Below, piece after piece: positions 1 through 13,247 of a DNA stretch of 64,000 nucleotides. A program made the position numbers and the translations under genes. The notes under the pieces were generated by a model that did no database searches, was not told the DNA's origin, and worked only from the letters and a program-made list of their open reading frames with translations. The DNA comes from Sipunculus nudus. Its lineage: Eukaryota > Annelida > Sipuncula > Golfingiida > Sipunculidae. Location of the stretch: contig CM049315.1 in NCBI GenBank assembly GCA_026874595.1, positions 10,912,664 to 10,976,663 on the forward strand, in the 5' to 3' direction. How positions within the stretch are numbered: the stretch's first letter is position 1; each line of letters starts with the position of its first letter.

Positions 1-1010
1 GACTGAGAACATCTGTTCTCTTGACGCATACACCATGTGTCAGCTAACATTCATAAGTAAAAAGTAGTTCGGCCAAGGCCAGGCTCCGGGGAATGTTTGT
101 GCACCAGGGCCTCGCCGAATCTGTAATTCTAAGAACACAGTGTCGGAAGAACTGAAGCATCAACAAGTCATAGTGATGGTAACATGTTGTTAGAATCCGA
201 TGCTCAAGATTCTGTGCCTGACAGACAAAACAGATCAGCTCAGATGGTTCACATGGATGTGGTTTTATATCGTGTCAATCTGTAAAACCAGGAGTGGCTT
301 TTTGAGTTTGCCTTAATTCACTATAAATATGAAGGAGTTTGTTACACCAAAATGTGTGAATAAATGCCCAGTCAATATATATATATATGTTAAGACAGTA
401 TAAAAACAACTATATGATTTCTTAAACGCCATTGTTACCCGTCCCATATACGTTTCAGGTAACTGATAACTGCAGGTTTGAAGTTATTATACAATAAACT
501 ACACGTATTAAATTATTTACTGAGTGGGGGGGAGATGCCATGGGAAGGGGGGGGGGGGGGAGCGCTTGTATTTTGAAGCGCGTACATCATGGACAGGCGG
601 AGGGAACGGGCATTGTCCCCAGGCATTTTGTAAGGTTAACTGCATGAGTGCGCGTCAGTAAACATGTCCAGTGAGGTGACTTCAAGTCTATCTGTAAGTA
701 GAACGTTCATGAAAACCCGGATCAGTGAGCACCCTGGACCGGATACTTCAAAGTCGTCTGCTCAGAGAGAAGCAGGATGTGATAGTACCGGTGGGGAAAG
801 TCACTCGAGTTTAAGAACAACAGAGGACAATGTGCAAGAGACAACGTAGTAGTACCCCTAACACTCCATCCATTCATTGGTAATATCTTGTGGTATGGCC
901 AAGCCACATTTGGTCTTATTTCTACTATAAGAACCCTGATAATGCTATCATGGTTTCTTACGGCCGCACGTTTGCCTCTCTGACATATAAGAGACTACCT
1001 TTATGACAAA
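1..1010. other. Non-coding region, no gene recognised
   Basis: No exon, RNA gene or mobile-element end could be supported here. It holds a short AT run near 380 and a G-run near 548. The two overlapping 61-residue reading frames around 664-907 resemble no protein I know and lack splice or codon-usage support. Confidence 0.5.
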
Positions 1011-1095
1011 TAAGGCTCAGTGGTATAATTGGAAAACATAATGAGTCATGTTTCAACGACCAAGGTTCATGCTTGACCCAGCTCAGTTTTGTATG
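1011..1095 (+). repeat. Possible degenerate tRNA-derived SINE core
   Basis: GGCTCAGTGGTATAATTGG, starting near 1014, resembles the D-arm/A box of a tRNA (tRNA-Gly-like). About 45 bases on, GGTTCATGCTTGACC resembles a worn B box. The spacing suits an internal Pol III promoter. No acceptor stem pairs and no tail or target duplication is visible, so this is probably an old SINE head rather than a working tRNA gene. Confidence 0.33.
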
Positions 1096-2029
1096 TACCA
1101 AAGTATACCATAAACACAATGTTTATTCTGTATATAACATCGTATTGAGCTAATTGATTCATAATTAAAGTCACGATAATGAACCCTTTCATATTATCTG
1201 CGTTGGGGCAGGTCCGTGCAATTCGGTCGTACTCGAAAGGAGAGGGCTTTCTATATGGGCCTAGTTCTCCTGCTGGCGTAGTTTCTTTTAGTTAGGGAAG
1301 CGATAGACCCTTTGCGAAATTTCCCAAATAATATCATATTTATTATGCAGGGTTAATAAAAAGATATGGAAAATGGTCCCCTTAGGACATACTCGTACAC
1401 TTAAAGGGCAAAAGCGGGCTTTTCCGAGGCTTGTTCACGGAAGAGCAGCGTGACACCGATTTGATGTAACCTTCCATATTCAGATATGTTCGTTTGCTGT
1501 TATTTCTACATGAATCCCTAAGGTCACGCCCAGTGGCGACTTTCAGGCATATTCGCATTTAAAGGCCGATAGTCACATGGAAATAACGCAGCTACCATAT
1601 CATGTGAGCGTTCTGATCAGAATGATACGTGTAAATGTTACCACACACACAGTCAAACACGCGGCCCCCCTCGTGCACACATGAGAATAAAGTTCCAGTT
1701 AACCATGTGGCAAAAGTTGATATCTTATTGAAAACCTGTCTGGTTTTCATATATTATATAAATCCCTGTTTCTGGGGACTGGCTCAATTACTTGTGAATT
1801 GAAACAAAATGTCTGTTTTACCATTCTCTTATTGCTATAACTTTTTTTGAATCTGTAATATTCAACTTAATACAATTCATTGTAATCAAGCTCCCTTCTC
1901 GTTCTAACCATACCCCCCCCCCCCAACACACACACACATGCACACACGTACACAGGTACTGTCACGTATAGACAGGCCATGAGCAGGGCTCACCAAACTA
2001 AACATTAAATATAAGGTTATATTTTTTTA

Positions 2030-2125
2030 AAGGGAGTGTAACTGAAGGATTGTTCCTTGATTCGAACCCCTGTCTGGTTCCATACAAATCCAACGTTCCA
2101 ACCACCATTAAAGCTAGCTTCATGA
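2030..2125 (-). repeat. tRNA-derived SINE core, minus strand
   Basis: Read on the minus strand, an A-box-like TAGCTTTAATGGTGG (2102-2116) is followed about 49 bases later by a clean B box, GGGTTCGAATC (2059-2069). Downstream is an A-rich run near 2025-2032. The spacing and B box fit a tRNA-derived internal promoter. The acceptor stem does not pair, so a SINE is more likely than a tRNA gene. Confidence 0.42.
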
Positions 2126-4418
2126 CGATACAGGTATATATGCCCGCCGTTATATATGCCCTCCCCTTACTAAATGCATCCACAAGCATATTTGCGTGAT
2201 GAGTCTTGTGTACGGTTATTTGGAACTCAAAATGTTCATCCACGTTCACGTAGCAGGTCTGGGCCAGCTTGTTTCAGTGAAGGATGAACGCCTGAACGTA
2301 CAGTAACGTTAGTGTTACCCAACCCGCATATCTTTCTATGAGTATCCCACACGTATATGATGTATGTGAATGACCAGCCTGCTATCCCGGGCGCTGACGT
2401 GCTCAGAACTGAATGCTACATTAGTCAAAGTACTTGTATCAATGTCTAACACCTGTGATGCTTCTGTATATACATACTGAACATCATGAATGCTTATATA
2501 CGCTAGTTATATATACTTCCATATACACCTGTGTTATAATGTAAGAAAGTGTCATAAAGTTGTTTAATTTTTAAAAACAAATTTAGAGATGAGTATTATC
2601 CCATATCCAGAGTATATAGGGATTTAGAAGGAATCCATCGTGTCTTGGTTTGGGATTAAGAACAAGAATTTCTGTAAAATGACTTTCTTATAATCTGCTT
2701 AAAACCGATTTGTGACTCGCCACAGCACTTCATGAAGAGTGGATGACTGCATGTTTTTTTTTTTTCATTTAAATATATACTGATCTGTACGTCCGTGTGC
2801 CTCTGTTAAGTTTACTTCTCTGTTCATGTGAGCAAATTATCATCCATCGATGATTTGAAAATATTTTTTAATTATATAAATTAAAAATAAAACTACTCAA
2901 TACAATGGGCTGGCAGGCAAATAACTAAAATTTTGACATGTCTCATCAGGATTTCCTCTGGATATTTTAAACCTTGAAAATCATATTGGAATAAACCACA
3001 CAAGTAGACTCACTCCAACTAGATGCAATGGTGAAAAATTTCAGCATGTCTGCATGAGTTGATGTGAACGCTGACTTGGTGAGGCAAATAAGTAAACGTT
3101 TATATATATATTATTATTTATACCCATGCACAGACCTGACCTGCCAGATCCTATGTATGGCTTTGTATGTAGCGCAGATGAAGCTGCAGGTGTCTTCATT
3201 GAGAGACGGTTCTGTGAACATTGACTATATGTATATAATGTAATCTGTGACCTCTTTGAGTCGAATCTATACAAACCTTGTGGATGAGACATATCAGAAC
3301 ACTAAAGAACCACCATGTATAAATGTAAAGCGCGGAGAAAGTGAAACTTTGCATTTTGAAATATATTGATAAAAAATGAAATGAATGTTCGGTGGAAATC
3401 GAACCTCTGAATTAACTTAAATGCCATTGTTCTGTTGACAAGGGAATACCTTTGGAATATTCTATTAGGCTACGGAATCGGGACCAAAGCCCACCTGAAA
3501 GATATTAGCAATGTAGTCTAATTATTCAATGTTATTACTGGTATTAGCCAATGTACACTTTTATTCCGGTATATTGCAGATACAGACTTTTCCTTTGTTT
3601 ATTCCAATGTTGTTCTGCAAGACTGTTGTTACATTTTACCCATAATTTTGCAAGTTGAATGTGCGTGAAATTAACTGGAGGAGGGGAAATCCCCTTTGGA
3701 CTAATCTTCCCGAACGGGAAAATTCCATATCCCAATCTTTTACTTTTTTGGATGTTTCCGGAGCGTATCCCATGGAGATAATGGGAGTGGGGGTGTGGTA
3801 AATATATCCGGCGCCGTGTTCATTTGAAAGATGTGAACAAACCTAATATTTCTTTATAAAGAGAATGAGAAAGAAATGAATTGCTTACATGCTAAGCTTT
3901 GAGAAATAGCACGTAAGAGACACTGCAGGAAGTCTGTTTGACGTCGCACCATGCAGGGACGCTTGAGTTGCTAGTCCCTATATACCCCTTCCCTACAGAC
4001 GTGATTCACGTCTGAGCTGTAATATCTGGTTCACGCTCCCTGTTTCTCGTAATAAAGGGAAGTGGAAACAGAAGTTATAAATAGACCGCCACGCAGGCTC
4101 GGTCTGTTAATCTGAGCGGGCCGCTTTATGACAGATATTATCATAGTATTATATGATTCATCCGACGTGTATGATTAAATTCGTCATCACCACAGTCACA
4201 ATAATCTAATGTATACGTTACAGTACATCGATATTACTGAGGTTGTATATGGCCATAATATTGGACGCATAGGCTCGGCAGTTTATAAAATCTTAGCATT
4301 TATTTCGTTTTTCATGATACAATAGTATAATCATCCTCAAAAGTATTTTGGAGAGTTTGCCTGAAATATGTATTTTCCCCCATGAACATGCGATATGACC
4401 AAACAGCGCAGCTGGTTA

Positions 4419-4477
4419 TTGTCAGGATACGCCGCTGAATGGTCCGAAACGTAGTGACTGCGCGGACATCCTGACAA
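4419..4477. repeat. Inverted repeat with 10-bp arms
   Basis: TTGTCAGGAT (4419-4428) and ATCCTGACAA (4468-4477) are perfect reverse complements around a 39-base loop. The structure could form a hairpin or cruciform. No function is evident. Confidence 0.6.
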
Positions 4478-4550
4478 GCGGAGTCTTTTCATCAGACTCT
4501 CAGAGGCTCGTCATTTCCTTCCCCTAACGTAGTGCGTCGGGGGGCTTTTA

Positions 4551-4560
4551 ATGACGTCAC
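4551..4560. promoter_or_regulatory. Perfect CRE palindrome
   Basis: TGACGTCA matches the CREB/ATF consensus exactly. It lies next to CACATG in a moderately CpG-containing patch, but no adjacent exon was found, so a promoter role is not established. Confidence 0.3.
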
Positions 4561-5593
4561 ATGTTCTGGCCCCAATTAGCCCTGAAAGCAGTGGACTCGC
4601 AACTCTTACACCCACAGGGTTTACTGCTGATCATACATAAACTGCTAGGTACCTATTTATAGTAACCAAAGTAGTTTAAATATAGAAGTATACTTTTTTC
4701 AAATATCTATTTATAGATTTCCGACTCGGATCTTTTACTAAAGACGGATATCACAAGGAACCGCCTTTTATTGTATACACCCACATTTTCTTGAGCTGAT
4801 TGGAAACAGATTCCAGTTATAAACAAATTAACAACTGTAGAGGTTAGCGAATCTGTTTATGCATGGGATGTAGGCGGAAGTGAAACTGTGAAAAAGATTT
4901 CAAAATAACTTAATGATAAGAATATGACATTAATCATATTTTTATCCGATGACGCTTTCGATTTAACATTCCCTGTACTTTTATTTCATTTGTTAAAAAT
5001 ACTTTGTTTTCTGTACACTTATATAACATATCATTAACATAGAAGACTTTATTCAGCAGTGACTTTATTTACTTCAAGTATATACATTCGTTACAGGTCT
5101 ATCACCTTTCATTGGTGAAAGATTTCTGGTCTAATATGTCAATGTTATAATTTTAAAAAAATCATACGATATTGGTCCCTATCTTTTTCTTTAATTTGAT
5201 TTTTTATAATACAGTATTATAACATAAACTAACTTTATAATAATTCTTGAGTCAATTAAAAGAGACAATCCAGGACTATGATTTCGACTGGAAGTATTAT
5301 TTGCATGTCTGAAACTCTACAATTATTTACAAATTAATTATTCGATATAGGAATCGATGTTGATTGACAGTTACCGATGTTCATAGTGATTTTCTAAGTC
5401 TGAGACACAGAGACATCCTATAGTCTGAATGTTTTGTGGTAAAATTGTATTTTAGAATTGTAGATTGCTTGAAGATAAATTGAGTGATCATGCCCCAGTT
5501 AACACTGTATTACAATTATAAATAATGTTTTGATAAATCAGGCGCTTCTCACATTAAAATATGTATATACTATGGAAGAAATTAGTATTATCA

Positions 5594-6100
5594 GAATGCA
5601 AGCAATTTAAAGGGGCCAAGTCACCTATATAGCATGTTGAGTTAACATTAAAATAGCTTTTTTCCTTTAAAATAAATCTGTACCTGCCAAAATATTGCCC
5701 TAAAACCGTTTGCTTTCTCCTGTAAACAAATGTTAATACAATGGACCGGGCGCGATGAAAGTTGTCAACATAAACACAGGGCGTGAGGCCGTGTGCATCG
5801 TTGAGCCAAAACACGTATCAATCAGGAGATGCCCGGTCTGACTTAGCCCAAAAAATATAATACATGTTTCTGCTGGCTGAAACACAGCGAGTTTCCCCTC
5901 TAAATCGGACCTCTGATCACTCGGCCTTGTTATGGTAAACAGACTGTATTTACCAACAGAGCCATAACATGAGACACAACAGAGCCATAACATGGTGTTA
6001 AACAGCCGTATGCGAGGAAACGAGACCGTGTGCTGGGATGGCATTGCTGGGAAACATTTGTATAAAGCAAAACTGAACTGATAGTGTGAAAGAATAGCCA
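5594..6100 (-). mobile_element. TTAA-type MITE family, minus-strand copy
   Basis: This stretch is the reverse-complement relative of 17511-17944. Both contain related text from TATTCTTTCACACTATCAG through to GGTGA-TTGGCCCC. The outer end here is TTAAAGGGGCCAAGTCACC at 5606-5624. The other end is worn into an AT-rich stretch near 6100. The reading frame of 122 residues inside is only a by-product shared by the two copies. See the plus-strand copy for target-site evidence. Confidence 0.5.
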
Positions 6101-6312
6101 TATATAATACATATATATACTTTTACTATAAAGTGTTCAGTCGTGTCCACCGCTGTGTTCTAATAAAGCAAAGAGCAAAAAAGTTGATTGTATTTAAAAT
6201 GACAGTAACTGTTGTAATTTCGAAAGAGAACATTAAATGCTGCACGAAATGATCGGTGAAAGTGATGCATGCACGAAACTATATACATGTATAAGGTATA
6301 TACAGAAAAGAT

Positions 6313-6540
6313 GAAATGAATCCTATATATTAAGACTCCCCAGGTAGGTCCTAGGCAAATCTCCTTGGAAACCTGAAATTAGGTCATGGGTTTATATTCT
6401 GCTACCTACGGGCCGAAAACATGATTTTGAGCAGCAAGACAGTCAGCCTGGTCACAAATCATATCTGTTTGGCCTAGATTCACCAAATGCAACATCCAGA
6501 CAGACGGTGCACAAATTGTATCCATTTGGCCTGGAAACTT
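6313..6540 (-). repeat. Extra core monomer of the hairpin-ended element family
   Basis: This block matches the approximately 160-bp core monomers of 6.85-8.65 kb (CTAGGCAAATCTCCTTGG, GAAATTAGGTCATG). It lies beyond that element's hairpin end and is separated from it by the microsatellites. It may be the remnant of a second, tandem copy. Confidence 0.5.
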
Positions 6541-6612
6541 CTAACGGATTCCTTCGTCAGATTCAACAGCTAAATATTCGCGGAAAATACATGGTTACAA
6601 CCGATGAGTCAA

Positions 6613-6714
<102 letters not shown>

Positions 6715-6759
6715 GTATACACGCATTCTTTACCACTTCGATAGCAGTTCGGAAACAGA

Positions 6760-6764
6760 TATAC

Positions 6765-6820
<56 letters not shown>
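6760..6820. repeat. Microsatellite (TA)n
   Basis: TA/CATA repeat separated from the previous run by about 45 bases of unique sequence. Confidence 0.95.
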
Positions 6821-6825
<5 letters not shown>

Positions 6826-6850
6826 TCTATATGCGTATGTATGTTTGTTT

Positions 6851-8650
6851 TTTAGTTCAGCTGACTGTAAGTCATCTTAGCTATAGCGACCACCCTTTTT
6901 CTGTTGTACGTCCGGCCGTCCATCCGTTAACAGAGCACAAATCGTAACCTATATACCTAGAAGCTGCTAACTGTACATCTACCTGAAATTATGTCATTGT
7001 GACCTATACTCTGCTACCTACGGACCGAAAACATGATTAGGAGCTACAAGACAGTCGAAGAGGTCCAAATTGAACCCATAAAGCCTAGAACCTGCTAACG
7101 TTACATTCGGGCAGGTTCTAGGCAATTTTCCTTGGAATCCAGAAATTAGGTCAAGGTGACCTATATTCTGCAGCCTATAGAAAAATATGTCATATGAGCA
7201 CCCTGAATGTAAGATGGGCACAAATCGTATCTGTTTGGCCTAGATTCATCTAATGCAACATCCAGGTATGTTCTTGGCAAATCTCTGTGGAGATCTGAAA
7301 TTAGGTCATGGTGACCTATAATCAGTGACCTACATTTCGCAAAAAACATGACTCTGAGCACCTAGACAGTCATATGGGGCACAAACTCTATCTAATAGGC
7401 ATAGAATCTTCTCAGGTAACAATCTAGGAAGTCCTGGGCAAATCTCCTTTGAAACTTGAAATAAGGTCATGGTGACCTATATTTTGCAACCTACGGATCG
7501 AAAACATGATTTGGAACACCAAAACAGTCAAACTGGGCACAAATTGTATCCATTAGGCCTAGAATCTTATATCGTAATATTTGGGGAGGTCCTAGGCATA
7601 TGTACTTGGAAACATGAACAAAGGTCACTCTGACCTATAATCTACAACCTATAGAAAAAGATGTCATATGCGCACCCTGAATGTAAGATGGGTACAAATC
7701 GTATCTGTTTGGCCTAGATTCTTCTACGGCAACATCAAGGTAGGTTCTAGGCAAATCTCTGTGGAGACTTTAAATTTAGTCATGGTGGCCTATAATCTGT
7801 GACCTACATATCGAAAACATTATTTTGAGCACCTATAGACAGTCATATGGGGTATATATTCTATCTGTTAGGCCCAGAATCTTCTCACGTGATAATCTAG
7901 GATTTTCTGGGTGACTCTCCTTGGAAACCTGAAATAGGTCATGGTGACCAATTTTTGCGACCTACGGGTCGAAAACATGATTTTGAGCAGCAAGACAATC
8001 ATACTGGGCACAAATTGTATCCATTAGGCCTAGAATCTTATATCGTAATATTTGGGGAGGTCTTAGGCATATGTATTAGGAAACATGAAATTAGGTCACT
8101 GTGACATATAATCTACAACCTATAGAAAAAGATGTCATATGAGCACCCTGAATGTAAGATGGGTACAAATCGTATCTGTTTGGCCAAGATTCTTCTAAGG
8201 CAACATCCAGGTAGGTTCTAGGCAAATCTCTGTGGAGACCTTAAATTTAGTAATGGTGGCCTATAATCTGATCTGAAATCAAATCTTCCTGAAATTAGAC
8301 CCAATATCTGTAACCTCCATTCCGAAAACATGATTTTATAGCACCTTGAATATCAGATAGGCTCAAATTGTGTCTGTTAGGCCTAGAATCTTCTAACGCA
8401 ACTTTCATGTAGGATCTGGAAAAAATCTACTTGGAAACTTTAAACTAGTCATGAGCTATGAGCAAAAATATATATACTTTAGCACCCAGGCCGACAGGGT
8501 ACAAATTGTATCCATTTTCCTTGGAATTTTCTATTGTAAAATCTAGGGAGTTCCTTGGCAAGTCTCCTTTGAATCCTGAAATCAGGTCGCTTATTTCTTA
8601 TAATATATACATGTCAAATTAGGCTAAGGGTCATGGCCCATTGGCCACTT
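6851..8650 (-). mobile_element. Hairpin-ended tandem-core element, pearl/Helentron-like, minus strand
   Basis: The 3' end, read on the minus strand, is a GGAC-rich patch followed by a terminal hairpin. Its arms are TAGCTAAGATGACT and AGTCAGCTGAACTA (6853-6883), followed by an A-run. The core is diverged tandem monomers of about 160 bp with the shared segment GACCTAATTTCAGGTTTCC. Three monomer types alternate, giving a higher-order period near 466 bp: related variants lie at about 7145, 7628 and 8092, others at 7304 and 7770. The degenerate 5' end near 8612-8650 resembles the family's palindromic start. The architecture (tandem core, tetranucleotide patch, terminal hairpin) is like pearl elements of oysters and the HINE/DINE-1 class of Helentron derivatives. 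No protein is encoded. Confidence 0.6.
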
Positions 8651-8716
8651 GATTATCAAACAAGACACGTCCACCTCATTTAAAAAACTCCCTATATATG
8701 TTTAGTGGTGTCTATT

Positions 8717-8876
8717 CACCAGCACCTATCCATAATATATATATCTCAAGAAAGACATTACTAGACAATTAATAAACCTATATATACCTATGCACGGTGT
8801 CATATTGATATATAAAATCCTATATGACTTAACATGTTGTTAAGTCTATTTTATTGACTTTTATAGGTGCCGGTGC
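8717..8876. mobile_element. Possible MITE with 13-bp inverted ends
   Basis: CACCAGCACCTAT at the left and ATAGGTGCCGGTG at the right pair at 12 of 13 positions. An internal hairpin lies at 8828-8848 (GACTTAACA arms). No clear target-site duplication was found. Confidence 0.35.
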
Positions 8877-8879
8877 ATC

Positions 8880-10606
8880 GGAATTTGATAACGCTATTTA
8901 AGGTACAGGCGCACCTGTTCTCAGGAAAGACTCGTTATCAAGAATCAAAGGACCGGTTGTACTAGAGATGGATCTACCTGTACCGCCCAGGACACTACAT
9001 GTTATATATAACCTTCATGTTAAGTTTTACAGATAAACAACCATGCTTATTTGTCGTTTATCACGGTCATTACGAGGGGGGAGATAATACATTTGTACAC
9101 TTCTTATTATATCAGTTGTCCACATTCGACTTTGTCCTTTTTGTGTGTGTGCATGTATGTGACATGTGACAGCTGTCAGTTATCATGGGCCCAATTTGCT
9201 GAGAAAATGCGAGGGAGACAACCCTGAGGGGGTACGGGCAGAAACCCCTCCGACAAAAGACACACTATGACACACTATGGGTACGTGTACATGCATATCC
9301 TAGTATAAGTGCTAAATGAGAAAGCTTTAAGTAGACGTATTATTACTGAGTAATCAATGTCGGTTATAATAGAGCATGGTGCACTTCTATTATGAGCACA
9401 CTTACAAACAAAAATAATTTTAACACTCGAACAAATTATATATCTAATAATGGTCATTTGTGAGGGGCAAAGACAATTTGCGATACTCGTTAAGGAAACA
9501 ATCTTTTCATTAGTAAGAAAACAGTGATACTGAAAATAATCAGCTTCAAAAACTGGAGGGCAGGCGGTGCATAATATCAGGGAACTCCTGACAATGGTAT
9601 GTGGAGACTTAGGGTGGTGATATATACGTGCTTGTGAAATTCTCTAGTGTCTTCCTGGTTTGAGAGAACGCGAGCTATCAGAGTACAAATAATTCTTGCT
9701 TGTATGGGCTCACATTTCAAGGCCAGGCACTGGAAGAAAACGTGTGGCAGTTAAACAGCAGACGATTAATAGTTCTCAGGGGCGCTTTGGTATCCGAGTT
9801 TTATCACGCTCTGTTCTGCCTGTATCGAGAGATAACAACGCTGTATGTGATCGGCTGTAGATGTGACGTAGTTCTTTACCCCACAGAACTTAACATTAAC
9901 CCCGCTAGCTTACTGTCAGAGTAATAAACCCGTGAGGAGGCCACACAGCGAGGAAGGCAAGCGAGCAAAAAAAAAAAGAAGAAGAAAAGCACATGTATTT
10001 TTATACGTTTCATCTAATAGGCTGCCCACAGATTAATTTCATTATTTTTTTTATCATATAGGTCCCCCATTTGCTTGTTTGGGTAGAAAAAAATTCGAAT
10101 CTGTCCCGTACTCTCGAGATATATCCTGTGTTATGTTTTATAGCATCTAAAACATATAACCTCCAACATGCGTATTGCGTTTTATATCTTTGGCATATTT
10201 ACACGTCAGGGACTCCGACAGGGTTTTACGGGACGGGTTTTCGGAGGCCGAGTTGACGGGGCCGTATACAGTTTCTGCCAGATGGCGCTGCGATTGAACC
10301 TTCGTGAAACAATGTCAAATTATCAAGGATTAAAAATTACCCCTTAGGACACATATGGAAATCTTCCAGAGACCTCATGACTAAGAGGAGTTTCGTGAAA
10401 ACCGTCGAGTGCAACCTACGTCAAATATAATCTAGATTTTAATATTATCTGGCATTTTAAAGTAGGTACATGTTTTTTTTTTGTTCCAAATATAGTGAAC
10501 ATTTTAATAAAAATCCTTTATGTTGTGTATGTACTCGTGTTTTTTGGTTATATATAACAATTATATAGGCATGATATTATTTTATATGTACAATATATAC
10601 ATATAC

Positions 10607-10639
<33 letters not shown>

Positions 10640-11500
10640 TATATTCATGCAAGTATAAATGACTGCTTGTTATTGAGTAGATGTGAGACCATACCACCCA
10701 TTATTCTGACGTCACATAGACTTAGCACTCAGGTAAGAACATTATTACGGGTACAGAGAGGTTATACAGAGAGGGATTCACAAGTATAGTCAATGGAAGG
10801 GGCTCAAGAGACGGAAGTCATTGAAAGTCCTCCATACACATAGTACGCCCACTGACAAACAGACAGTGTACTGTGTGACCTGGGTTTGTTTGACCGTCAG
10901 CTGACCTGGCCGCAGCCTGGTCACCGACTAATAGTGATTGTTTGGGCGAAGCTTGCCCACACAAATAGCAGTAAACAAGAAAACAATTGCTTACCTAAGT
11001 CCTGACGGGAGAGCCTGCAATTTCGCCGGTGTATTAAATAGTACGCTATATACACCTGCACCGGACTGTACTGGGTGACAGGGCGCAACCACACACGGGG
11101 CGGCCTGGTCCAGTAATTAAATGTAATATCCGGAAAATCGAACCCCAAAGAAACTGCAAGAATTTGTGTTTTCTTTATATTATAGGATCTGTTGAATAAT
11201 GAATAATGTGCAAGTTCCCGAAATAAGACTTCCAAATGGTATTTACAAAACAGCGTCCAAGATGGCCATCGAGCCCTAAAAAAGACATAAATCATTCATT
11301 TTGTGTAATTTTTTTATAGGAATGTCAGGCTTTTTAGGCTCAGGGATCCATAGGAACCAATGAAAACATCTCTATAGTAGTTATTTTTCTGGCAAATCCA
11401 AGATAGGATCCAAAATGGCCGCAGAGTCTCTAAAAGTGCCCATTGAATAATTATGTTTCATCACGGAGCTGTAATTTTGGTATCTACTAGCAGGGTTTCG
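8880..11500. other. Non-coding region
   Basis: No gene is supported. A minus-strand donor (AG|GTAAGC near 10991) lies downstream of a TATATAGC motif near 11045 and could mark an untranslated first exon, but nothing downstream confirms it. The 124-residue minus-strand frame at 10921-11295 matches no family I recognise. A TA microsatellite sits at 10602-10634. Confidence 0.45.
10602..10634. repeat. Microsatellite (TA)n
   Basis: Short pure TA run. Confidence 0.9.
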
Positions 11501-11507
11501 GGGCATT

Positions 11508-11618
11508 CAGGGGCGGATCCAGGATATAGGAAAAAAAGGGGGTCCAACCGAGGAGGACTTATAACAAGGCCTAAAATAAGGTCCCCACACCGCAGAAATT
11601 GGTCTGAAACCCTAAAAA
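11508..11618 (+). mobile_element. hAT-type MITE, left-end fragment
   Basis: It begins CAGGGGCGGATCCAGGATA, the same start as the more complete copy at 61459-61649, and shares GGGTCCAACC just inside. The element is cut short where the hairpin-ended element at 11619 begins, which suggests a nested insertion. A right end of the same family lies at 15300-15322. Confidence 0.5.
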
Positions 11619-13067
11619 GTGACCCATGGGTAATGACGCTCAGCTGACTAAGAAGACATTCACAAAAGGAATTTTATCATCTGAATGCCAAATTAGGTGG
11701 TATCCCCATTCAACTGGTGCTACAGAATGTGGAAACTGATAAAAAAATTCCATGATAAATATCTATGTAAATAATCATGAGGGTCAATGCATTAGTTGTT
11801 CAGATACTGGAGCTTTTGTATCAAATTATTTTTAATCTGGGGGTACTTCTGAGCCCTATAGCTCGGAGGAAATGCGTATCAGAGACCTAATTTCGGGTTT
11901 CCTTGGAGATTTTTAATGGACCTCCTGAGATGTCACGTTGGAAGATTCCAGTTCTAATGGTTACGATTTGTGCACTGTTAACAGACGACCACATCTTTAA
12001 AGGTCTCAAAAGTTAAGAAAAAAAATCGTAAAAAATGCAGCTGGTGCTACAGACTGTAGAAACTGATGAAACATTCCATGATAAATATCAATGCAAATAA
12101 TCATGAGGATCAATACATAAGTTGTTCAGATACTTGAGCTTTTGTATCAATTTTTTTTATTATTCTGGGGGGGTACTTCTGAGCCCTATACCTTGGAGGA
12201 TATGGGTAACAGAGACCTTATTTCAGATTTCCACGGAGGTTTCTTATGGACCTCCCTGGGTGTCTAGTAAGAAGATTGCAGGTCCAATGGTTACGATTTG
12301 TGCCTTGTTAACAGACGACCACATCTTCAAAGGTCTCAAAAACAGAGAACAAATTCGTTAAAATCGGAATAAATACAGGCGGCGCTACAGACTAAAGAAA
12401 CGTATGAAACACGACATGATCAATATCCATGCAAAGAATCATGAGGATCAATGCATTATAGTTGTTCAGACACTTGAGCTTTTGTATCAAATTTTCCATT
12501 ATTCTTGGGGGTACTTCGGAGCCCCATAGGTTGAAGAAAATGGGTAACAGAGACCTCATTTCAGGTTTCCAAGAAGACTTTCATTGGCCTCTCTGCATGT
12601 TAAAAAAGAAGATCTAGGTCCAGTCATTACAATTTGTGCCCTGTTACCAAAGGACCGCATCTTTTAAGGACTCAAAATAGAGAAAAAATTTATTTAAAAA
12701 TGCGGGTGGAGCCACCAGTCTGCAGAAACTGATGAAACACTCCATGATTAGGATCCATGCAAAGAATCATGAGGATCAATGCATTAGTTGTTCAGACACT
12801 TGAGCTTTTGTATCAAATTTTCCATTATTCTGGGGGGGGGGGGAGTACTTTGGAGCCTCATAGGTCGAAGAATATGGGTAAGAGAGACCTTATTTCAGGT
12901 TTCCAAGGAGATTTTTCATGGACCTCCCTGGATGTCAAGTAAGAAGATTCCAGGTACAGTGGTTACGATTTGTGCCTGGTTAACGGACAGACAGACAGAC
13001 AGACAGACGGACGACGGACAAAGATTGATCGCTATAGCTCAGATGCCGTTCAGTCAGCTGAGCTAAA
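11619..13067 (+). mobile_element. Hairpin-ended tandem-core element, plus strand
   Basis: The 5' end has GACCCATGGGT followed by GACGCTCAGCTGAC, shared with copies at 26.4 and 42.2 kb. The core is about four diverged units of roughly 335 bp (two approximately 165-bp monomers each), marked by recurring TTGTTCAGATACTTGAGCTT and GGTTACGATTTGTGC. A CAGA/GGAC microsatellite (12985-13020) precedes the terminal hairpin with arms CTATAGCTCAGATG and CAGTCAGCTGAGCTA. The last bases are AAAC. No coding capacity. The order core, GGAC patch, hairpin is the same as in the other copies. Confidence 0.65.
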
Positions 13068-13195
13068 CAAAAAAGTAGCGGCTGAACCCCCCCGATCCGC
13101 TATTTCCATTCAAGAAAATTAAAGCATTGCTAAGTAGTTATATGATTGTAAAATCAAACATGGCTACCCAAATGGCCACTTAGTCCCCGAAAATG

Positions 13196-13198
<3 letters not shown>

Positions 13199-13243
<45 letters not shown>
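13199..13243. repeat. Microsatellite (TA)n
   Basis: Pure TA run. Confidence 0.95.

Positions 13244-13247
<4 letters not shown>

Larger units (their letters stand above)
2130..5590. other. Non-coding region
   Basis: No exon is supported. Near 4419-4477 there is a 10-bp inverted repeat and at 4552 a perfect CRE (TGACGTCA), listed separately. A B-box-like TTCGATTTCC on the minus strand near 3395-3406 lacks a convincing A box. Confidence 0.5.

Noticed and set aside
1..30. GAGAACATCTGTTCTC resembling a steroid response element
   Set aside because: The half-sites are 2 bases apart instead of 3, and no gene is adjacent.
3340..3450. B-box-like TTCGATTTCC on the minus strand
   Set aside because: No A box at a plausible distance; could be chance.
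10921..11295. 124-residue minus-strand frame
   Set aside because: No recognisable motif and no initiation or splice support beyond one GTAAGC site.
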